Assembly: GCF_037963765.1 (NCBI RefSeq) | Contig: NZ_CP150166.1 | Span: 1,619,501 to 1,683,500 of the forward strand | Reading direction: 5' to 3' | DNA length: 64,000 bases | Source: Sporosarcina sp. FSL W8-0480 | GTDB lineage: Bacteria > Bacillota > Bacilli > Bacillales_A > Planococcaceae | In this document: positions 18,572-27,887 of the stretch, one piece after another | Layout of the letters: every line of letters begins with the position of its first letter | Numbering within the stretch: the stretch's first letter is position 1 | Position numbers and translations under genes: made by a program | The notes under the pieces: generated by a model | Seen by the model: only the letters and a program-made list of their open reading frames with translations | Told to the model about the DNA's origin: nothing | Databases searched by the model: none

Positions 18572-19411
18572 TTAAAGATCGGATGCACTAAACGTGTCTC
18601 CTTCTTCAAGGTTTCCTGCTTCGAATCCACGATAAAACCATTTCTTCCTCTGTTCAGAAGTACCATGTGTGAAACTTTCCGGAACAACATATCCACGGGC
18701 TCTCTTCTGGATTGTGTCGTCTCCGACTGCGCTGGCCGCAGTCAATGCTTCATCTAAATCGCCTTCCTCAAGGACGCCCATTCCTTGCGCGTGGTGTGCC
18801 CAGACGCCAGCGAGATAATCAGCTTGCAACTCCAAGCGAACGGAATACTTATTATACTCTTCCTCACTTACCCGTGAACGAATTTTATTCATTTCATCAC
18901 TTATTCCTAACAACTTCTGTACATGATGCCCAACTTCATGGGCAATAACATACGCCATCGCAAAATCACCAGGTGCTTTGAATTGCGTTTGTAGTTCGTC
19001 ATAGAAACTTAAGTCGATATATAATTTCTCATCAGATGGACAATAAAATGGACCAACCGCTGCACCAGCCATCCCGCATGCAGACTGCACACTTCCTGAA
19101 TATAGAACAAGAATCGGCTCACGGTATTCCATTCCTTCTTGTTGGAATATTGCTGTCCATACGTCTTCTGTATCCGCCAATACGACAGACACAAAATCAG
19201 CCAATTCCTTATCTTGCTCTGTCTCCACGTACTCTGTATTTGACGGAGCGGTTGTTAGATTATTAAGGATATCGCCGGGGTCACCACCTCCAAAAAACAT
19301 TACAAGGAGAAGAATAACGATACCTCCGATACCGCCACCAACAATCGTTTTTCCTCCCATTCCTCTTCGATCCTCTATGTTCTTACTGCCTCTTCTGCCT
19401 TTCCATTCCAA
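18572..19411 (-). CDS. Membrane-anchored neutral zinc metallopeptidase (YpfJ-like)
   Basis: A 279-residue protein of the putative neutral zinc metallopeptidase family. A basic, glycine-rich N-terminus leads into one transmembrane helix (GGIVILLLVMFFGGG), placing the catalytic part outside. The zinc motif AHEVGHHVQ lies in the middle, followed by the family blocks RLELQADYLAGVWAHH and PESFTHGTSEQRKKWFYRGF. The start is TTG 19411, eight bases after AAGGAGG. Substrate is unknown. Confidence 0.88.
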   Translation of the reverse strand: MEWKGRRGSKNIEDRRGMGGKTIVGGGIGGIVILLLVMFFGGGDPGDILNNLTTAPSNTEYVETEQDKELADFVSVVLADTEDVWTAIFQQEGMEYREPILVLYSGSVQSACGMAGAAVGPFYCPSDEKLYIDLSFYDELQTQFKAPGDFAMAYVIAHEVGHHVQKLLGISDEMNKIRSRVSEEEYNKYSVRLELQADYLAGVWAHHAQGMGVLEEGDLDEALTAASAVGDDTIQKRARGYVVPESFTHGTSEQRKKWFYRGFEAGNLEEGDTFSASDL

Positions 19412-19469
19412 ATGAATCGCCTCCTTGAACTAACTTTTCTATCCTTTACCCTGTTTGATGATTGTTTAA

Positions 19470-19517
19470 TAAAATAAATAAGACACCGATGGCCAATCAA
19501 TCCAGCCTCCGATGTCT
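19470..19517 (-). terminator. Terminator of the YusW-like lipoprotein gene
   Basis: On the minus strand an 11-of-12-pair stem (two G-U pairs) is followed by a T-rich tract, just past the stop at 19523. Confidence 0.7.
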
Positions 19518-19522
19518 CTTCG

Positions 19523-19948
19523 CTATTTGGAAAACATGATCTCCTTAGGATCGTATCCTTTGAACGTGACCTCTAACCGAATCATCTTGTAATCCTTAAA
19601 ATCAAATGCCTCCGCGGTTTTCGTGATTAATTCTGTTTCATCCGCTTCTGGATCCGGTTCAAGCTTTTCGAATGCCGCCATTATTTTCTTTAGGGCCTTT
19701 TCACCATGAAGACTGATTTCATCCTTCTTGTTTGAATACTCGGCTTCAGAACGGTCTTTTTTTTCTGTAAAGCTAACATGAAGCGCCTCTTTCTGTTCTT
19801 TCGTATCAATTGTCACTGTAAATGTTTTGATGCCATATGTATCGACTACATTACCTGCTTTTTCTTTCGGTACAATGTTTTGGTCGCTACATGCAGATGC
19901 GATTAGCAATAATTGTACTAAGAAAATGAAGGAAAATATTTTTTTCAT
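19523..19948 (-). CDS. YusW-like lipoprotein
   Basis: A 141-residue lipoprotein. It has a lysine start, a hydrophobic stretch and the lipobox LLIASAC, so it is predicted to be lipid-anchored on the outer face of the membrane. The remainder is charged, with two similar strands (FTVTIDTKEQKEALHVSF and YKMIRLEVTFKGYDPKEIMF) as in the YusW family. ATG 19948 is chosen. The upstream in-frame ATG 19960 touches the AAAGG ribosome site, although spacing to 19948 is rather long. Function unknown. Confidence 0.65.
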   Translation of the reverse strand: MKKIFSFIFLVQLLLIASACSDQNIVPKEKAGNVVDTYGIKTFTVTIDTKEQKEALHVSFTEKKDRSEAEYSNKKDEISLHGEKALKKIMAAFEKLEPDPEADETELITKTAEAFDFKDYKMIRLEVTFKGYDPKEIMFSK

Positions 19949-20159
19949 ATATCCATTCATCCTTTCCAGTGCACTACCTTTAACATAACCTGCAAATCAC
20001 AGTGATATACAAAGCAGCACATTTGAATAATTTGTGACGAAGTGTTGATAAAGTAAGGGGATTCCCTGAAAAAAAGTCCGAAAACGTTTATATTACAAAG
20101 GATGAAATGTTATGATAAGAATTATATAACTTCGAAATACCTCTAGGGAGAGTATATAG

Positions 20160-21092
20160 ATGACGAAAGAAATTGAAATTCAGTACACTGAAAATACTAC
20201 AATGGATAAAGAAAAGGCGGGCTCAATTATTAGAGATATTAAGTCGCTATTCAAAGGTCCTGTGTTAATTGCTAATGCACTTCCCGTATTCGTTGGCTTT
20301 TGGCTTGCCCTTCATTTTACCGGCGGAACATTACTTGCGAACAGCAAGTTGTTTTGGCTCTCGATTATTGGCAGCACGATTTTAATGGGTGGGGCTCTTG
20401 TCTTAAACAACTGGTATGACGTAGATATCGATACTGTGATGAAAAGAACACAAAAACGTCCTACAGTTACTGGAAATATATCATTAAAGACCGTTCTTGG
20501 AATCGGAATTTCCATGTCTGCGATTGGTTTGATCATGCTAATGTTTACGACGATGGAAGCAGCAATTTATGGTTTCATTGGCTGGTTTACGTATGTAATC
20601 ATGTACACAATGTGGACAAAACGAAAATATACATTAAACACTGTTATTGGTAGTATTTCCGGTGCTGTAACTCCGTTGATTGGCTGGGCAGCCATTGCAC
20701 CTGCATATCATATTGTTCCGGTAGTACTTTTCATCATTTTGTTCATCTGGCAGATGCCGCATACTTTCGCGATTGCAATGCGGAAGTACGATGAATATAA
20801 AGCTGCGAATGTAGCTATGTTGCCAGTGGTTCGAGGATTCAAAATGACAAAACGGCAAATGTTCGTTTATATAGCTTGTTTGTTGCCACTTCCCTTCTAT
20901 TTAAGTTCACTGGGAATGGTATTTATCGTCCTTGCAACGGTATTGAATATCGGGTTCTTAGTGATTTCAATCCGTGGGTTCTTTACGAAAGATGATGATA
21001 AATGGGCGTATGTCATGTTCCTTTATTCCGTTAATTATATAGCGATTTTATTCTTATTGATGGTGGCTGTTACTATGCCTGCATTTACTTGA
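20160..21092 (+). CDS. ctaB: Heme O synthase (protoheme IX farnesyltransferase)
   Basis: A 310-residue UbiA-family membrane prenyltransferase that attaches a farnesyl group to heme B to make heme O for terminal oxidases. The first aspartate-rich motif is visible as NNWYDVDIDTVMKRTQKRP near residue 83. The second region is WQMPHTFAIAMRKYDEYKAA near residue 197. About eight to nine transmembrane helices follow the usual pattern. The start ATG 20160 lies nine bases after AGGGAG. Neither ctaA nor oxidase genes are adjacent, so it stands alone here with its own terminator. Confidence 0.93.
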   Translation: MTKEIEIQYTENTTMDKEKAGSIIRDIKSLFKGPVLIANALPVFVGFWLALHFTGGTLLANSKLFWLSIIGSTILMGGALVLNNWYDVDIDTVMKRTQKRPTVTGNISLKTVLGIGISMSAIGLIMLMFTTMEAAIYGFIGWFTYVIMYTMWTKRKYTLNTVIGSISGAVTPLIGWAAIAPAYHIVPVVLFIILFIWQMPHTFAIAMRKYDEYKAANVAMLPVVRGFKMTKRQMFVYIACLLPLPFYLSSLGMVFIVLATVLNIGFLVISIRGFFTKDDDKWAYVMFLYSVNYIAILFLLMVAVTMPAFT

Positions 21093-21117
21093 ATGGAAAA
21101 TTTTATATAATACTAAA

Positions 21118-21158
21118 CTGCTCTGAAAGTCGAAAGATGACGAAGGAGCGGTTTTTTT
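21118..21158 (+). terminator. Terminator of ctaB
   Basis: CTGCTC and GAGCGG close a hairpin followed by seven T, shortly after the ctaB stop. Confidence 0.75.
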
Positions 21159-21209
21159 ATACATGTATGACAGATTATTCTATATTAACAATTGATTTAA
21201 AATATTTTG

Positions 21210-21238
21210 TTGTGAATAGACCTTTTTTCGTATATAAT
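21210..21238 (+). promoter_or_regulatory. Sigma-A-like promoter of the amino-acid ABC operon
   Basis: TTGTGA and TATAAT are 17 bases apart, about 55 bases before the first gene. Confidence 0.65.
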
Positions 21239-21292
21239 CAATTAAAGTATCAATCTATTCAGTAAATTACTAAACATATAGGGGGAATTAGA

Positions 21293-22096
21293 TTGGGAAG
21301 GATGTCATTTAGGCGTTTACTATTAGGGGTTGCAATGGCTTGTCTATCTATTCTATTAATTGGTTGTGGTGCAGGTTCAACGAATTCAAGTGAGGGAACT
21401 GAATCAACAAATTCTGGCGGGAAGAAGAAATTGATCGTTGGTACGGACGCTACTTATGCACCAATGGAGTTTATGGATGAAAAAGGGAATATTGTCGGAA
21501 TTGATATTAACATTGTGAATGCAATTGCGGAAGCGGCTGGTTTTGAAGTCGAATATAAGAACTATGGTTGGGAGCCACTATTCCCAGCGGTAGATAACGG
21601 TGAGGTTGATTTTGCAGTATCTTCTATAACAATTACAGACGAACGGAAACAGTCATTTGACTTTTCTGATCCGTATTTCATTGCGAATCAATTGATCTTA
21701 GTCCCGGAGGATTCTGATGTGGAATCATTCAGTGATTTAGCTGATAAGAGAGTTTCAGTGCAAATCAATACTACAGGGCATCTCGTAGTTGCCGATTTAT
21801 TAGGAAAAACAAGTTCAAAAATCGTTGCAACCGAAACGATGCCGCTTGCAATCACTGAAATGATCAATGGAAATGCGGATGCTTCTGTCGGGGACAATGC
21901 GGTTATCATTGATTACAAGACAAATAATCCTAATGTAAAACTAAAAACGGTTGAAGATGATAGTTTTGAAAAAGAATACTACGGATTAATGGTCAAAAAA
22001 GGAAATCAGGAAATACTTGATCTCTTAAATGAGGGAATCCAAAAGATTAAGTCGAACGGAAAACTAAAAGAAATTACTGGCTTTGATGTGGAGTAA
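21293..22096 (+). CDS. Polar amino-acid ABC transporter substrate-binding lipoprotein
   Basis: A 267-residue extracytoplasmic binding protein (bacterial SBP family 3, glutamine/cystine/arginine type). It starts with a lipoprotein signal ending in the lipobox LLIGC, then a serine- and glycine-rich linker. The fold begins at LIVGTDATYAPMEFMDEKG with the family pattern DINIVNAIAEAAG, followed by FAVSSITITDERKQSFDFS. TTG 21293 is seven bases after GGGGG. It is the first gene of a three-gene importer. Exact substrate is not readable from sequence. Confidence 0.9.
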   Translation: MGRMSFRRLLLGVAMACLSILLIGCGAGSTNSSEGTESTNSGGKKKLIVGTDATYAPMEFMDEKGNIVGIDINIVNAIAEAAGFEVEYKNYGWEPLFPAVDNGEVDFAVSSITITDERKQSFDFSDPYFIANQLILVPEDSDVESFSDLADKRVSVQINTTGHLVVADLLGKTSSKIVATETMPLAITEMINGNADASVGDNAVIIDYKTNNPNVKLKTVEDDSFEKEYYGLMVKKGNQEILDLLNEGIQKIKSNGKLKEITGFDVE

Positions 22097-22143
22097 ATGC
22101 TGATTAATAAGCAATAGTCATTCACATCATGGAGGTGATTATC

Positions 22144-22887
22144 TTGGAGTTTTTAGGTATTAGATTTGAAATGATGGAAAATATTTGGAGTTACCGCGAG
22201 CTTTTCATTCGTGGAATTTGGGTAACTCTTGGATTGACAGCTGCAGGTTATGTTGGAGGGTTTATATTAGGGTTGATCGTCGGGTTGGGCAAGTTATCAA
22301 AAAGAAAATGGATTTTCTATCCGGCGAAATACTATGTAGATTTTTTTCGAGGAACTCCTTTATTGGTGCAAATCCTGTTAATCCACACCGCTTTGATTCC
22401 AAGTCTTTTCGGACACTCCTTAGGCTATTTTGTTTCAGGGGTATTAGCACTTACGCTAAATAGTGCAGCTTATAATGCCGAAATTATTCGTGCTGGAATT
22501 CAATCCATTGATAGGGGACAGATGGAAGCTGCCCGTTCACTTGGAATGCCCCATAATACTGCTATGAAATTGGTGATCTTGCCACAAGCTTTCAGAAGAA
22601 TGATTCCACCGCTTGGCAATGAATTAATAGCATTGCTAAAAGATTCTTCACTACTCATGGTTATCGCGGCAAGCGATATTCTCTATGCGGGTAAAGTCGT
22701 AGCGGGCGTCTACCAAAGATTTTGGGAGCCCTACTTAACGGTGGCTGTCCTTTATCTTATTTTGACATTCGCTTGCGGGAAGCTCATCAATTATATTGAA
22801 AAACGGTTTAGCAATAGTTACGTACCGTCCTCAAGAAGGTCGGTTTTTAGAACGAGACGCTCTTCAATGGGAGGAGGGTTACGATGA
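22144..22887 (+). CDS. Polar amino-acid ABC transporter permease
   Basis: A 247-residue inner-membrane permease of the HisM/GlnP family with about five helices. It has the cytoplasmic EAA loop [20 protein letters not shown] followed by [17 protein letters not shown], which docks the ATPase. TTG 22144 is used: the preceding in-frame ATG 22129 runs straight into the GGAGGTGAT ribosome site, from which 22144 is eight bases away. The stop overlaps the ATPase start as ATGA. Confidence 0.92.
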   Translation: MEFLGIRFEMMENIWSYRELFIRGIWVTLGLTAAGYVGGFILGLIVGLGKLSKRKWIFYPAKYYVDFFRGTPLLVQILLIHTALIPSLFGHSLGYFVSGVLALTLNSAAYNAEIIRAGIQSIDRGQMEAARSLGMPHNTAMKLVILPQAFRRMIPPLGNELIALLKDSSLLMVIAASDILYAGKVVAGVYQRFWEPYLTVAVLYLILTFACGKLINYIEKRFSNSYVPSSRRSVFRTRRSSMGGGLR

Positions 22888-23606
22888 TTAAAGTTAGGAA
22901 CTTGCATAAATCGTTTGGGCATTTGGATGTTTTGAAAGGTATTGATTATGACATTAGAGAGAAAGAAGTCATCTGTGTCATTGGTCCAAGTGGATCAGGA
23001 AAAAGTACTTTCTTGAGATGCATCAACCTTCTTGAAGAAATAACAGACGGTGAAGTGTTCATAGATGGTGTGAAAATCAACGATCCGAAAACAGATATAA
23101 ATGAAATTCGTCGTGAAGTGGGTATGGTTTTTCAGCAATTCAACTTGTTTCCACATATGCGTGTGCTCGATAATATTACTATATCTCCGATTCGAATCCG
23201 GAAAATGAAACAAAAAGACGCGGAGGAATTGGCACTCGAGTTACTTGAAAAGGTCGGGTTGGCCGATAAAGCGAATGCATATCCCGAGCAATTATCTGGG
23301 GGGCAAATGCAGCGGGTTGCTATCGCCAGAGCACTTGCGATGAAACCGAAAGTTATGTTATTTGATGAACCTACATCTGCGTTGGACCCTGAAATGGTGA
23401 AGGAAGTATTAGATGTCATGAAACAACTTGCCATGGAAGGGATGACGATGGTTGTCGTCACTCATGAAATGGGGTTTGCAAGGGAAATGGGAGATCGAGT
23501 ATTATTTTTAGACCAAGGTTTATTGGTAGAAGAAGGAACCCCCGATGAAATTTTCTCAAACCCTAAAAATGAAAGAACAAAAGCGTTCTTTAGTAAAATT
23601 TTATAG
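22884..23606 (+). CDS. Polar amino-acid ABC transporter ATP-binding protein
   Basis: A 240-residue ATPase of the GlnQ type. It has Walker [10 protein letters not shown] near residue 34, the Q-loop [10 protein letters not shown], signature [15 protein letters not shown], Walker [15 protein letters not shown] and the switch histidine in VVTHEMGFA. It ends the importer operon and is followed by a terminator. Coupling by ATGA overlap with the permease supports one complex. Confidence 0.96.
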   Translation: MIKVRNLHKSFGHLDVLKGIDYDIREKEVICVIGPSGSGKSTFLRCINLLEEITDGEVFIDGVKINDPKTDINEIRREVGMVFQQFNLFPHMRVLDNITISPIRIRKMKQKDAEELALELLEKVGLADKANAYPEQLSGGQMQRVAIARALAMKPKVMLFDEPTSALDPEMVKEVLDVMKQLAMEGMTMVVVTHEMGFAREMGDRVLFLDQGLLVEEGTPDEIFSNPKNERTKAFFSKIL

Positions 23607-23618
23607 TTGTAACAAAGA

Positions 23619-23651
23619 TGCCCTCGACTGTAAATGTCGGGGGCATTTTTA
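23619..23651 (+). terminator. Terminator of the amino-acid ABC operon
   Basis: An 11-pair stem (ATGCCCTCGAC with GTCGGGGGCAT) is followed by TTTTT. Confidence 0.88.
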
Positions 23652-23711
23652 ATTTTCTACACATGTCTGGCATACATTGAAGTGGAACAAAAAATAGGGA
23701 GGGGGTTCCCT

Positions 23712-24362
23712 TTGTATTATCCATATATCCGTCAACAAGTGAAGCATTCTTCTCGTTTAATAACGGTAGTGGGAAATGGTGAAGTAATGGCCGAGCCAGA
23801 CGTTGCAACGATACAATTGGAAATCAATACACAAAGTAAAGAGCTGCAAGAGGCGCAGCAAGAAAATGCCGCATTGATGAATCAAGTGCTCCAATCTTTA
23901 TATCAGTTAGGAATACAAAGAGAAAATATCCAAACGGTAACATACTCCATTTTCCCACGATATGATTATGTCGATGGTGAACAGGTTTTTAGGGGATATG
24001 AAGTAACCAATGCCATTTCTGTGACACTCTCGGATATTCAACAAGTTGGAACTGTTATTGATACTGTAGTGGCGAACGGGGCGAATCGTGTTTCAAATGT
24101 ACAGTTTTCCGTGAGGAATGTTGAACAGCATAAGCAAGAGGCAATCGTCAAAGCGTTACAGGATGCACAAGTGAAGGCAAGTACAATTGCTAATACATTA
24201 CATTTACAAATCGATTCCCAGCCTATAAAAGTAACTGAGTTAGACGGCGGTGGAGAGCCCCCCGTTGCTTTCAAATCAGTTACTATGGCAGCCGGCGGAA
24301 CTCCGATAGAAGGAGGGCAAATTAGTATTCGCTCCATTATGAGAGTGCAGTATGAATACTGA
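23712..24362 (+). CDS. SIMPL domain (DUF541) protein
   Basis: A 216-residue protein of the SIMPL family (BP26/DUF541). Its N-terminus reads ITVVGNGEVMAEPDVATIQL and is followed by IQTVTYSIFPRYDYVDG and a duplicated alpha-beta repeat. No signal peptide is present from TTG 23712, which sits six bases after AGGGAGGGGG; longer frames upstream run through the previous terminator and are rejected. Members form oligomeric rings in other bacteria. Function here is unknown. Confidence 0.85.
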   Translation: MYYPYIRQQVKHSSRLITVVGNGEVMAEPDVATIQLEINTQSKELQEAQQENAALMNQVLQSLYQLGIQRENIQTVTYSIFPRYDYVDGEQVFRGYEVTNAISVTLSDIQQVGTVIDTVVANGANRVSNVQFSVRNVEQHKQEAIVKALQDAQVKASTIANTLHLQIDSQPIKVTELDGGGEPPVAFKSVTMAAGGTPIEGGQISIRSIMRVQYEY

Positions 24363-24393
24363 TGAAAATAGTTAGATTGAATGAAAAAAACCT

Positions 24394-24437
24394 AATCCCG
24401 TAAACGCCGTCCAGAGTGACTGCATTTACGGGATTTT
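24394..24437 (+). terminator. Terminator of the SIMPL gene
   Basis: AATCCCGTAAA and TTTACGGGATT enclose a 20-base loop and are followed by TT, just before repeat array B. Confidence 0.75.
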
Positions 24438-24458
24438 ACTGCGGAAGTGTCCCCCGCG

Positions 24459-24622
24459 TTCAAGAAACTGCATTTGTGCTCAAGAAAATGCTTCTGCGCT
24501 CAAGAAATTGCATTTGTGCTCAAGAATATTCTATTGCGCTCAAGAAATTGCTTTTGTGCTCAAGAAAATTCTTCTGCGCTCAAGAAATTGCATTTGCGCT
24601 CAAGAAAATGCTTTCGGACTCA
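24459..24622. repeat. Tandem 20-bp repeat array B (core CTCAAGAAA)
   Basis: Eight units begin exactly every 20 bases from 24459 to 24599. They alternate as 40-bp dimers: odd units end GCATTTGTG or similar, even units end TTCTGCG or similar. The array lies between the SIMPL terminator and a GNAT gene. Open frames across it arise from the lack of stop triplets in the unit and are not genes. Confidence 0.9.
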
Positions 24623-24731
24623 TTTTTATTTGTTTAGCAGTAAATATACAAAGTTAAAATTAAGCAGGTTTTATCGGTGCACTTGTAGAAGTTAATTAAA
24701 TAGTATATTCAAAAATAAGGGGGAGAGTAGA

Positions 24732-25190
24732 ATGGGGTATTTCGTTGAACGGGTAAATGACTTAAACGTATTGAATATTGATCAATTGGTTCAGGAAAGC
24801 GAGAAGGAAGGTTATCGTTTTGTTACTCGATTGGTATCTGATTATGCAGATGGAACAAATACATTCTCAAAACCCGGTGAAGCACTTTTTTGTGTAGTAG
24901 ATAAAGATGGCGAGGTTGTTGCAATCGGTGGCATCAATAAATCCCCGTTTTCTCAAGATGAGGAAGTTGCTCGTCTTCGAAGATTTTACGTTTTGGAAAA
25001 GGTTCGACGCCAAGGTGTGGGGACTTTGCTACAACAATCAATTGTGGATCATGCGAAAAACCATTTCAAAGAAATCACCGTGCGAACTGATTCAGCGAAA
25101 GCAGATGCATTTTATCGTGCATGCGGTTTTGAGTTCGACGATTCTGCCTCTGAAACGACCCATATTTTACGGTTTGATAGCAAGGAGTGA
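24732..25190 (+). CDS. GNAT family N-acetyltransferase
   Basis: A 152-residue acetyl-CoA-dependent transferase. The fold is visible in VVAIGGINKS, the motif A region RRFYVLEKVRRQGVGTLLQQ with its Q/R-x-x-G-x-G/A pattern, and a late AFYRACGFEF. Start ATG 24732 follows GGGGAGAG. It heads a long run of closely spaced plus-strand accessory genes. Acceptor substrate unknown. Confidence 0.85.
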   Translation: MGYFVERVNDLNVLNIDQLVQESEKEGYRFVTRLVSDYADGTNTFSKPGEALFCVVDKDGEVVAIGGINKSPFSQDEEVARLRRFYVLEKVRRQGVGTLLQQSIVDHAKNHFKEITVRTDSAKADAFYRACGFEFDDSASETTHILRFDSKE

Positions 25191-25199
25191 GTCTTCGTT

Positions 25200-25979
25200 A
25201 TGCATGTAAAAGAGTTTGGAAATAAAGAAGCACCGCTCCTCGTTTTTCTACATGGGGGCGGTGTAGGAGGTTGGATGTGGGATCGGCAGGCGGACTATTT
25301 CACGAACTACCACGTGCTCATTCCTACACTTCAAGGCCATGGGGACAGAAGTGATGAAACGATTTTTTCCATACGGGAAAATGCTGTTGAAGTGATCAAG
25401 CTAATAACAGAAAAGAAAAAAGGCGAGGACGTACATATAATCGGTTTCTCAATAGGAGCACAAATTTGTCTTGAAATCTTGAGCCTTGCACCAACTCTTA
25501 TCAATTCCGCGATGGTCAATAGTGCGGTTGTCATTCCAACGAAATATATGATTCCCTTCATTACACCGACAATTAAAATGACTTTCCCACTTATTAAAAA
25601 TAAGACGTTCGCTAAGGCACAGGCAAAACAATTGTATATGGATGGAGATTTTTTCACTAAGTATTATGAAGATAGTTTGAGAATGAATCCTTCCACTCTT
25701 ATAGCGGTTTTAAAAGAGAATATGGCTTTCAAACTACCTGAAAAGATCTCAAATAGCACTGCACGTATTTTAGTGACTGCCGGTGAAAAAGAAAAGGGTT
25801 TAGTGAAGAAAAGCGTTCAGAAAATAGTTGACGGTAATCAAAAAGGCGAGACTTTTTTCGTATCGGGAATCGGACATGGATTTCCAGTGGCTAAACCGCA
25901 GTTGTTTAACCGGGTATTAAAAGATTGGATTGAAAACGGAGGTCAGGTAGTTGGAAAAATGGAAGGTATTGAACAGTGA
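25200..25979 (+). CDS. Alpha/beta hydrolase
   Basis: A 259-residue alpha/beta hydrolase. The oxyanion segment FLHGGGVGG lies near residue 16, the nucleophile elbow IGFSIGAQ near residue 80, and the histidine in [10 protein letters not shown] near residue 222. The catalytic acid is likely in the preceding VTAGEKEKG region. It begins nine bases after the GNAT gene and overlaps the following NUDIX gene by 29 bases. Substrate unknown; soluble. Confidence 0.85.
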   Translation: MHVKEFGNKEAPLLVFLHGGGVGGWMWDRQADYFTNYHVLIPTLQGHGDRSDETIFSIRENAVEVIKLITEKKKGEDVHIIGFSIGAQICLEILSLAPTLINSAMVNSAVVIPTKYMIPFITPTIKMTFPLIKNKTFAKAQAKQLYMDGDFFTKYYEDSLRMNPSTLIAVLKENMAFKLPEKISNSTARILVTAGEKEKGLVKKSVQKIVDGNQKGETFFVSGIGHGFPVAKPQLFNRVLKDWIENGGQVVGKMEGIEQ

Positions 25980-26496
25980 ATACACGTATAAGTCGCCGTT
26001 TGGGAATTTGCGTAAAGATACTTGTGAAATGTCTGATGGAACAGTGATTGAAGATTACTACGTTAACGAGTATGCAGATTGGGTAAATGCAGTTGTGTTG
26101 ACTGAAGACAATGAAATTGTTTTAGTAAGGCAATACCGCCATCCAGGGAACGGTTTTTATCTTGAAGTACCTGCTGGGAAAATTGAGGAAGGCGAATCGT
26201 ATGAGGAGGCAATCCGACGTGAAATTCGTGAAGAGACTGGGTATATTTCGGAACAAAAGCTGATCCTCTTAGGGGAATTCATGGTTAATCCCGCAACACA
26301 AACGAATAAAGTAATCAGCTATTTAATGACTGAAGCCGTACATATGCATGAGCAAAACTTGGATGAAACAGAAGTGTTAGATGTTGTGTATTACCCTTTT
26401 GAAAGTATTGAAGAACTGATTAGAAATAAAGAAATTACCCAGCTTTTCACGGTGACTGCTTACCATTTGGCAAAAAACTATCTATCTAATTCCTAA
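25951..26496 (+). CDS. NUDIX hydrolase (ADP-ribose pyrophosphatase-like)
   Basis: A 181-residue NUDIX enzyme with the box [20 protein letters not shown] followed by TG. An N-terminal dimerisation strand pattern ([21 protein letters not shown]) is typical of ADP-ribose/nucleotide-sugar pyrophosphatases such as NudF. TTG 25951 lies seven bases after GGAGGT and inside the hydrolase gene, so the overlap is real. Confidence 0.88.
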   Translation: MEKWKVLNSEYTYKSPFGNLRKDTCEMSDGTVIEDYYVNEYADWVNAVVLTEDNEIVLVRQYRHPGNGFYLEVPAGKIEEGESYEEAIRREIREETGYISEQKLILLGEFMVNPATQTNKVISYLMTEAVHMHEQNLDETEVLDVVYYPFESIEELIRNKEITQLFTVTAYHLAKNYLSNS

Positions 26497-26513
26497 GAAA
26501 GCGACTGAATATA

Positions 26514-27887
26514 ATGTACAAAGATCTCGATGTTCATGAGGACACGAATACGCTTGTACTCTTCAAGGAAACTCCTGAAGGAACAAATATGCTCGAAGTA
26601 GTTGATAGTAGAACAGGGAAAAACCGTTTATATACGAGTAAGGGATATGTGCCACTAAGTCCGCGAATTTCACCAACAGGTAAAGAAATCGCTTTTGGCT
26701 GCATGGATGGGAAAATTTATTCCATGAGCTTGGCAGACGGGAAGATTATACCAATCGTCGATATTGATGGGGTACGTTCGAGTTTCGGTGTGTGGTCGGC
26801 TGACGGGTCTACACTCTGTTTTAGCGGTCATAAAGATTCACGGATACCGCCTAATATTTATACCCTCGATATGAATTGCGGAGAGATAATTCAACAGACA
26901 AATTGCAATCGGTGCATTGATCGATTCCCGCATATTTCTCCATGTAGTCGCTACATAGTATTTACAAGACACCAATTAGATGAGCCAAATATGCCGGGAA
27001 GGGCAATGCTGCTAAATGTAATAGATGGGAATCTTGTTCAACTGCCACAACGGGACAATACACATTATGAAATCGGCAGGGGATGTTGGAGCGCGGATTC
27101 GGAGCACGTTATCCTAAGTGAACTGTCGGATGGTAAGAGATGCTTACAAATCTATCATGTAAGTTCAAATTCATTTTTGACAACACTTTCTTTTCCTGAC
27201 CTTCAAGGAGGCTTTTTCTTTCAACAAGAGAAAAAAGTCCTTGTCATCTGTCAGCACGAAATCCTTGTTGTTTCAATGATCGATGGCCGAATCAAGAAAA
27301 AGTTTCCTTTGCCTGAAGCTATATCGATTGCCGCAACCCAAAGGGGGCCAGCTGCGGTTCTGAATCCCGATGCAACAAAGGTTTATATTTGCAATGAAGC
27401 ATCCTCAATTTATCTAATAGATCTCATGCATGGGAAGAATGAGTTAATTATAAAGGATTTTGTTCATAACCTGTCGGAAAAGGAAGAGTATGAAGTGGTG
27501 TCCTATGATGGCCTCCATATACCGGTTCACCATTTCAAACCCGAAAAAGTGAAAGAATTAGGCGTTCATTTGGGTTATCATCTTCCAAGGGCGTATCCGA
27601 TTGATCCAGAAGAAAAACTGGTAGCAAAGATCGAGCGAAATCCATTACATCAAGCGGCTGCCATTAAAAGTCCATTGTTAATTGTGCATGGCGGCCAAGA
27701 CACAACGTCATCTAATGAAGAAGTGCTGGAAATGAAGCTGAAAATTGAGGAACATGGAGGACGATGTGAAGTGATCATCTATGAAGATGGAGCGCATGGG
27801 TTAGGAAATCATCGGAAGGAAGTTTTCAAGGAATTACTGTCTTTTTTGGAAGGAGCACCTGTGTCAATTTCAAATAGGGGGGGGTAA
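26514..27887 (+). CDS. Degenerate S9 (prolyl oligopeptidase-like) protein lacking the catalytic serine
   Basis: A 457-residue protein. Residues 1-320 form WD40/PD40-like beta-propeller repeats (for example ISPTGKEIAFGCMDGKIYSM). The C-terminal part begins like an S9 peptidase (EVVSYDGLHIPVHHFKPE) and ends like one, with the acid region LLIVHGGQD and the histidine DGAHGLG. About 130 residues that should carry the oxyanion and nucleophile GxSxGG are absent. Only about 30 unrelated-looking residues join the two parts. Compared with the intact paralogue at 40691, this looks like an in-frame deletion, so peptidase activity is unlikely. It may survive as a binding protein or be decaying. Confidence 0.75.
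   Translation: MYKDLDVHEDTNTLVLFKETPEGTNMLEVVDSRTGKNRLYTSKGYVPLSPRISPTGKEIAFGCMDGKIYSMSLADGKIIPIVDIDGVRSSFGVWSADGSTLCFSGHKDSRIPPNIYTLDMNCGEIIQQTNCNRCIDRFPHISPCSRYIVFTRHQLDEPNMPGRAMLLNVIDGNLVQLPQRDNTHYEIGRGCWSADSEHVILSELSDGKRCLQIYHVSSNSFLTTLSFPDLQGGFFFQQEKKVLVICQHEILVVSMIDGRIKKKFPLPEAISIAATQRGPAAVLNPDATKVYICNEASSIYLIDLMHGKNELIIKDFVHNLSEKEEYEVVSYDGLHIPVHHFKPEKVKELGVHLGYHLPRAYPIDPEEKLVAKIERNPLHQAAAIKSPLLIVHGGQDTTSSNEEVLEMKLKIEEHGGRCEVIIYEDGAHGLGNHRKEVFKELLSFLEGAPVSISNRGG

Noticed and set aside
24416..24695. Two cysteine-rich frames of 73 and 82 residues
   Set aside because: Same artefact from array B; the repeat unit, not a protein, explains the periodicity.
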